From the NCBI RefSeq assembly GCF_000429705.1, contig NZ_KE386941.1, positions 248,001 through 312,000 of the forward strand: 64,000 nt of DNA. The letters run 5' to 3'. How positions within the stretch are numbered: position 1 is the stretch's first letter; every line of letters begins with the position of its first letter. Shown here one piece after another: positions 60,238-64,000 of the stretch. The position numbers were made by a program, and so were the translations under genes. Below the pieces are notes generated by a model. It did not search any database. It worked only from the letters and a program-made list of their open reading frames with translations, and was not told where the DNA came from. Source of the DNA: Alteribacter aurantiacus DSM 18675. GTDB lineage: Bacteria; Bacillota; Bacilli; Bacillales; Salisediminibacteriaceae.

Positions 60238-61197
60238 ATGAAAAAAGGAATCAAGCACCATAAAGTCGGAGAAGCGGTAGACTCTTACCTGTTAATCAAA
60301 AGCTCTAAAAAGGGAACAGCAAGCAACGGCAAACCCTTTCTAACATTAATGCTTACGGATCAAAGTGGAGAAATTGAAGCCAAGCTTTGGGGATGTTCAC
60401 CGGAAGATGAAGATCTCTTCGTAGGAAAAGCAATCGTACATATTCATGGGGAAGTGAATGAATACCGTGGGAATCGTCAATTAAAAATCAAAGCGATTAG
60501 ACCAACATCTGAAATGGATCAAGTAAATACAGCAGACTTCTTACAGTCAGCTCCTTTGCCTCCAAACGAAATGTTGGAGAGAATCAATCAATATTTGTTC
60601 GAGATGACGAACCCAAAAGTTCAACGCATCACGAGGCATTTGTTGAAAAAGCACCAAAAAGCATTTATGGAAGCGCCAGCTGCAACTAGAAATCATCATG
60701 AATACGTTTCGGGCTTGGCTTACCACGTGGTATGTATGCTCGACTTGGCAAAATCCATATCTACGTTATATCCGACGTTAGATACGGACCTTCTGTATGC
60801 AGGTGTGATTCTCCACGACTTAGGCAAGGTACATGAATTATCTGGCCCAGTGGCCACAGAATATACAAAAGAAGGAAAACTCCTTGGCCACATTTCCATC
60901 GTAGTCAACGAAATAGCGGAAGCCGCAAAAGAGCTTGAGATCGATGGGGAAGAAGTACTCACTCTTCAACATATTGTTTTAAGCCACCATGGAAAAGGAG
61001 AATGGGGAAGTCCAAAGCCTCCTATGATTAGGGAAGCGGAGATTCTTCATCACATTGATAATCTAGATGCGAAAATGAATATGATGGATCGCGCTCTTGA
61101 AGGGGTACAACCTGGTGAATTCAGTGACAGGATCTTCCCGATGGATAACCGTACCTTCTACAAACCAACGTTTCATGATAAACCATTGGATTTGTAA
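60238..61197 (+). CDS. yhaM: 3'-5' exoribonuclease YhaM
   Basis: 319 residues from the ATG at 60238 after GAGGGAGGAGAAG. The N-terminal OB-fold nucleic-acid-binding region (about 10-105; LMLTDQSGEIEAKLWG) precedes an HD hydrolase domain (about 150-290) with EYVSGLAYHV, ILHDLGKVHE (metal His-Asp) and LSHHGKGEWG. YhaM degrades RNA (and DNA in vitro) 3'-5' with Mn2+. In B. subtilis it directly follows yhaON. Here it lies 4.4 kb away behind its own promoter and a mobile-element remnant. Confidence 0.92.
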   Translation: MKKGIKHHKVGEAVDSYLLIKSSKKGTASNGKPFLTLMLTDQSGEIEAKLWGCSPEDEDLFVGKAIVHIHGEVNEYRGNRQLKIKAIRPTSEMDQVNTADFLQSAPLPPNEMLERINQYLFEMTNPKVQRITRHLLKKHQKAFMEAPAATRNHHEYVSGLAYHVVCMLDLAKSISTLYPTLDTDLLYAGVILHDLGKVHELSGPVATEYTKEGKLLGHISIVVNEIAEAAKELEIDGEEVLTLQHIVLSHHGKGEWGSPKPPMIREAEILHHIDNLDAKMNMMDRALEGVQPGEFSDRIFPMDNRTFYKPTFHDKPLDL

Positions 61198-61205
61198 TTT
61201 TTATG

Positions 61206-61235
61206 CCTGAAGGGTTTACTCCTTCAGGTTTTTTG
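61206..61235 (+). terminator. Intrinsic terminator of yhaM
   Basis: CCTGAAGG / CCTTCAGG with loop GTTTACT, followed by TTTTTTG. Confidence 0.8.
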
Positions 61236-61274
61236 CTTGTAATGGAATGATTGAGGACTCCACAATCAGTGGAT

Positions 61275-61310
61275 AAAAAAACGAACGAGACGATATCTCG
61301 TCTGTTCGTT
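61275..61310 (-). terminator. Intrinsic terminator of the 112-aa gene
   Basis: AACGAACGAGACGA pairs with TCGTCTGTTCGTT (one bulged G). On the reverse strand the stem is followed by TTTTT. Confidence 0.7.
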
Positions 61311-61335
61311 ATGAAAGAAGGGTTTATTTTGTTGA

Positions 61336-61674
61336 TTAGTACAAATCTGTACGTGGTGGTTTAGAAGACTTGGCTTCTTGTATTGGAGGTGAGTGGTCCA
61401 CAATGACCGCCTCTTGTAATACTTCCTTGATTACCTCATCTTGAAACCATTGGTAACACTCAGATTCAAACCATTCATTCCACGTCATTTCCTTACAGTT
61501 TCCCCATGCTTCCTGCCAATAAGCAAGTAAAAAGGTTTCTACTTTTTCATGGGCGATCGGAAAGTAAACGAGGGGGGAGTTCTCCCGTTTTTTTCCTAAT
61601 TCATCTAATGTAAGGCGAATAAGTTCTTCTTGAAACTCTCCGTATGTTAGATCTGATAGTCTCTGTTTAGTCAT
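61336..61674 (-). CDS. Conserved-looking acidic protein of unknown function
   Basis: 112 residues from the ATG at 61674, after CGGAGGGTTTATAC. A longer frame from 61893 overlaps the divergent yhaL and has no ribosome site. It is acidic, helical and Trp-rich (FLLAYWQEAWGN, TWNEWFESECYQWFQDE), with a Pro-rich C terminus. It diverges from yhaL in the place where B. subtilis has small yha genes, but I recognise no family. Confidence 0.65.
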   Translation of the reverse strand: MTKQRLSDLTYGEFQEELIRLTLDELGKKRENSPLVYFPIAHEKVETFLLAYWQEAWGNCKEMTWNEWFESECYQWFQDEVIKEVLQEAVIVDHSPPIQEAKSSKPPRTDLY

Positions 61675-61813
61675 GTATAAACCCTCCGTATAATTTTCGA
61701 TGATAGTAGGTCTATTCCCTGATTCTTCTAATGAAAAACGTAAACTATCATATTTTCTGTTATTTACCATATGAATAATAGAAAGGTGGAGTTGAAGAAG
61801 GAGTGGAGGAGAG

Positions 61814-62086
61814 TTGAAGAGAATCAAACTGGTAGCAATCTTAGTTAGTGTTGTGTTTATAGCTTTTGTAGTCAGGATTATCTCCATGACCACTATAGGA
61901 TCGTTCTTGTTGCAAGTACCTGGTTGGGTGTATTTCCTCTATGCAGGGATTGTTTTTTGTGGCTATAAAGCCGTACAAGCATTTACGGATGACAAGAAAA
62001 AAGAGCAGGCGTTGATTGAGCAAGAAGGGGAAATTCTGATGAAAAAAGTAAGAGAAAGTCGCGAGAAAAGTAAAGTTGGTTCTTAA
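61814..62086 (+). CDS. yhaL: Sporulation-associated membrane protein YhaL
   Basis: 90 residues from a TTG after AGTGGAGGAGAG. Two hydrophobic segments (about 5-24 and 36-57) are followed by a charged helix EQALIEQEGEILMKKVRESRE. PGWVYFLYAGIVFCGYKAVQ and the tail match the B. subtilis YhaL pattern. YhaL is synthesised during sporulation. In B. subtilis prsA follows yhaL; it is absent here. Confidence 0.78.
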   Translation: MKRIKLVAILVSVVFIAFVVRIISMTTIGSFLLQVPGWVYFLYAGIVFCGYKAVQAFTDDKKKEQALIEQEGEILMKKVRESREKSKVGS

Positions 62087-62112
62087 ATCTATTCCTAAAA
62101 AAAGTTAAAAAG

Positions 62113-62146
62113 AAAGTCCGCACCAGACTAGGTGCGGACTTTTTGC
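62113..62146 (+). terminator. Intrinsic terminator of yhaL
   Basis: AAAGTCCGCACC / GGTGCGGACTTT with a six-base loop, followed by TT. Confidence 0.85.
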
Positions 62147-62205
62147 AATTCTGTATTTTGCTTAATCGCTCGTGAATAAGTGTTTGTACTTTTGCTTCAT
62201 AAAAT

Positions 62206-62292
62206 TTAACAAACGTAAGCAGAACCTACAATAACCAACAGGATAAACATGACGACTAGAAATGTGAAACCATTTTGGCAGTCACCGGACAT
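62206..62292 (-). CDS. YjcZ-family small sporulation peptide
   Basis: 28 residues, ATG after AAAGGATGACGCTAC. MSGDCQNGFTFLVVMFILLVI followed by VGSAYVC (given in parts) matches the family pattern GFAL-VV-FILLIIVG. It is a single-span membrane peptide, typical of small spore-associated peptides in Bacillaceae. It is transcribed opposite to yhaL. Confidence 0.75.
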   Translation of the reverse strand: MSGDCQNGFTFLVVMFILLVIVGSAYVC

Positions 62293-62388
62293 GTAGCGTC
62301 ATCCTTTCATCACAGACGTTTTGGGTGAACCCCCTATATACATATGTTTATAGGGCGTTTTTGTCTAATGGGCATATGTGGATTTCCT

Positions 62389-63108
62389 TTAGCCTCGTCT
62401 GTTAGCCACAATGGTAAACTTGTATTCATCACTTTTAAAGTAAAGTTCGCTATACTCAAACACCTGTTCATTTGCGAGTTTGGAGAAGAGTTGAACCTTG
62501 ATAATAGGAATGGCTTCATCTAAGTGAAGCAACTTTTGAATCTCGTCGTTAGGAAGCAATGGAAGAACCTCTTGAAAGCTGTCCTTTATCATAAGCTTTT
62601 TTTTCTTTTCAATGTAGTCATATTTCGAGCCCGACATCGTTTCATACGATAAATCTGGAAACAGGCTGACAGGCAAATATGTGTCTTCCAAAACGAAGGG
62701 GATACCATCGACTAGACGTTGACGCCTTACATAAAACGTTTTTTCTCCTATTTCCAAGTTGAGAACTTGGCGAATGTGATCACACGGTTCCACAAGTTTA
62801 AAATCAATGACGGCATTGGAGATTTCCTTCCCGTATGCTTTCATTTCTTCGGTAAACCCTCTCAAAGAATAGATGTTATGTTCAATCTTGGTTTCCTTTA
62901 CATACGTTCCACTACCTTGGATTTTATACAAAAGTCCTTCTTGAACAAGCAACTGAATCGCTTGACGTACGGTAACTCGACTGGCATGAAAGGTTTCTGC
63001 GAGCTTGGCTTCTGTGGGAATGGCTTCCCCTTCTTTCCATGACTTCTTATGTATGTGTTCTTTCATTTGGCTGGCAATTTTTCTATAAAGCGGTGAAGAC
63101 GTTCTCAT
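62389..63108 (-). CDS. GntR-family regulator with UTRA domain (probable malA repressor)
   Basis: 239 residues from the ATG at 63108, after GAGGGAAAACAAT; a GTG at 63123 is inside the ribosome site. Winged helix (about 1-70; PTEAKLAETFHASRVTVRQAI) and C-terminal UTRA effector domain (about 85-235; KTFYVRRQRLVDGIPFVLEDTYLP). It diverges from a 6-phospho-alpha-glucosidase gene, so a phosphorylated alpha-glucoside is the probable inducer. It differs from B. subtilis TreR, so it is unlikely to be the treP regulator. Confidence 0.82.
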   Translation of the reverse strand: MRTSSPLYRKIASQMKEHIHKKSWKEGEAIPTEAKLAETFHASRVTVRQAIQLLVQEGLLYKIQGSGTYVKETKIEHNIYSLRGFTEEMKAYGKEISNAVIDFKLVEPCDHIRQVLNLEIGEKTFYVRRQRLVDGIPFVLEDTYLPVSLFPDLSYETMSGSKYDYIEKKKKLMIKDSFQEVLPLLPNDEIQKLLHLDEAIPIIKVQLFSKLANEQVFEYSELYFKSDEYKFTIVANRRG

Positions 63109-63184
63109 ATTGTTTTCCCTCACAATCCATTTGTATGGCTTTCTTATAGCATACGTCAGATTTTTTTATTGAGCAAATACATTT

Positions 63185-63216
63185 TTGTTGACGCTTTCAT
63201 TTATATGTATTATATT
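63185..63216 (+). promoter_or_regulatory. malA promoter with overlapping cre-like box
   Basis: TTGACG (63188-63193), 17 bases and TATATT (63211-63216). TTGTTGACGCTTTCAT (63185-63200) fits the cre consensus on the reverse strand with one mismatch and covers the -35, predicting CcpA repression. Confidence 0.65.
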
Positions 63217-63240
63217 TGTATTAGAAAATAAACAATACAA
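63216..63240. promoter_or_regulatory. GntR operator candidate upstream of malA
   Basis: TTGTATT-N11-AATACAA is an inverted repeat starting in the -10 region. A further TATATACAAATAAATT lies just downstream. It is probably the site of the divergent GntR regulator. Confidence 0.45.
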
Positions 63241-63277
63241 TTTATATACAAATAAATTACACAGGAGGATAACCATC

Positions 63278-64000
63278 ATGAAAAAACAAAACCTTGTCGT
63301 CGTAGGTGGCGGAAGTACGTACACATTAGGAATGATTATGAGCTTAATTGAAGAAAAGGAGCATTTTCCTCTTAAATCGATTACTTTTTACGATACAAAT
63401 GCAGAGCGTCAGGAAAGAATCGCAAAAGCTACGAAAGTGATCTTAAATGAAAAATACCCTGAATTAGAATCCTTCTCTTACACTACGGATAAGGAAGAAG
63501 CATTCACAGATGTTGATTTTGCTTTTGTGCAAATTCGTACAGGTGGCCTTCAAATGAGAGAGAAGGATGAGCAAATTCCTCTTCGTCACGGGGCTGTTGG
63601 GCAAGAAACATGCGGGCCTGGTGGAATGGCTTATGGTCTTCGATCCATTAAGGACATGATTGAAGTTGTGAATGATGTAAGAGAATACGCACCCGATGCG
63701 TGGATCTTAAACTATACAAATCCGGCAGCCATCGTTGCTGAAGCCTTGAGAAGAGAATTCCCGAAAGACGATAAAATCTTGAATATCTGTGATATGCCGG
63801 CCGCGATCATGGTGAGTTACGCTAAGATTTTAGGCAAAGAAATTTGGGACCTTGTTCCGGAATACTTCGGTTTAAACCACTTCGGATGGTTTACAAACAT
63901 TTATGATAAAGAAGGGAACAAGCTTACCGACGATATTAAAAACGCAATCAAAAATGATGGCTTCTTACCAGAAGACTCCGAGATTGTAAATGATCCGTCT
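63278..64000 (+). CDS. malA: 6-phospho-alpha-glucosidase (GH4, MalA/GlvA type), partial
   Basis: 241 residues visible; it continues beyond the right edge (family length about 440). RBS CAGGAGGATAACCATC. N-terminal Rossmann GGGSTYTLGM (NAD site), QIRTGG, QETCGPGGMAYGLRS with the metal/catalytic region Cys, LNYTNPAAI and the GLNHFGW metal site. The CGPGG and NICDMP motifs match B. subtilis MalA (GlvA), specific for 6-phospho-alpha-glucosides. The enzyme is NAD+- and Mn2+-dependent. It hydrolyses maltose 6-phosphate-type substrates produced by a PTS permease that is not in the window. Confidence 0.85.
   Translation, partial: MKKQNLVVVGGGSTYTLGMIMSLIEEKEHFPLKSITFYDTNAERQERIAKATKVILNEKYPELESFSYTTDKEEAFTDVDFAFVQIRTGGLQMREKDEQIPLRHGAVGQETCGPGGMAYGLRSIKDMIEVVNDVREYAPDAWILNYTNPAAIVAEALRREFPKDDKILNICDMPAAIMVSYAKILGKEIWDLVPEYFGLNHFGWFTNIYDKEGNKLTDDIKNAIKNDGFLPEDSEIVNDPS

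Noticed and set aside
61336..61893. 185-aa version of the reverse-strand gene
   Set aside because: The extension overlaps the divergent yhaL, lacks a ribosome site and is of low-complexity composition. The ATG at 61674 has GGAGG.
62389..63108. TreR assignment of the GntR regulator
   Set aside because: The UTRA region is unlike TreR and the gene diverges from a 6-phospho-alpha-glucosidase, not from tre genes.

Overview
The window is chromosomal DNA (roughly 40-43% G+C by eye) from an endospore-forming member of the Bacillaceae. It carries spore genes (an alpha/beta-type SASP, YheC/YheD coat-associated proteins, YhaL, a YjcZ-type peptide). Much of the gene order follows the yhe-yha region of Bacillus subtilis: bmrC/bmrD (yheI/yheH), yheG, an sspB-like gene, yheE, yheD, yheC, yheB, yheA, yhaX, yhzD, yhaQ, yhaP, yhaO, yhaN, yhaM and yhaL. 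A moderately halophilic relative (Halobacillus/Pontibacillus type) is my best guess, but the sequence alone does not prove the genus.

Left part (1-11.2 kb): an AarF/UbiB-type kinase (cut by the edge), a solitary trehalose PTS permease gene (treP) with two TreR-type operators and a cre-like box, a GntR(YtrA)-ABC transporter operon, an SDR protein, an ElaA-type acetyltransferase, a small Cys-rich protein coupled to a frameshifted cell-wall amidase, and an oligo-1,6-glucosidase. This part ends in a 1.0-kb mobile-element remnant. Next come cydA-cydB-cydS (cytochrome bd, with a 40-aa CydS), an AhpD-like protein, a LuxR-type regulator whose receiver lacks the phosphorylatable Asp, and an ECF sigma factor with its membrane partner.

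Middle part (16.8-37.4 kb): a leader region with a tiny ORF and two intrinsic terminators precedes the heterodimeric multidrug exporter BmrC/BmrD. This looks like the ribosome-mediated attenuator known for B. subtilis bmrB-bmrCD. Then come yheG, a CcdA-like membrane protein, a complete NAD de novo island (nadR-nifS-type desulfurase diverging from nadB-nadC-nadA), and an eight-gene leucine/isovalerate degradation operon (acyl-CoA dehydrogenase, methylcrotonyl-CoA carboxylase subunits, hydratase, HMG-CoA lyase, acetoacetate CoA-transferase). A SASP gene and a zinc-ribbon protein follow.

Right part (37.4-64 kb): msmX (shared sugar-ABC ATPase), a PucR-type regulator, four tandem YheC/YheD-family genes, yheB, yheA, yhaX, yhzD, yhaQ-yhaP, a frameshifted small gene, yhaO-yhaN, a CssR/CssS-like two-component system, an MFS exporter, and a second, inverted and more decayed copy of the mobile element. 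Then yhaM, yhaL, a 28-aa YjcZ-type peptide, a GntR regulator and the start of a 6-phospho-alpha-glucosidase gene. yhaM is separated from yhaO-yhaN by the two-component system, exporter and element, yet both units carry a LexA-like box at the same place in their promoters. Four cre-like boxes (treP, oligo-1,6-glucosidase, msmX, malA) suggest a CcpA-controlled alpha-glucoside regulon.
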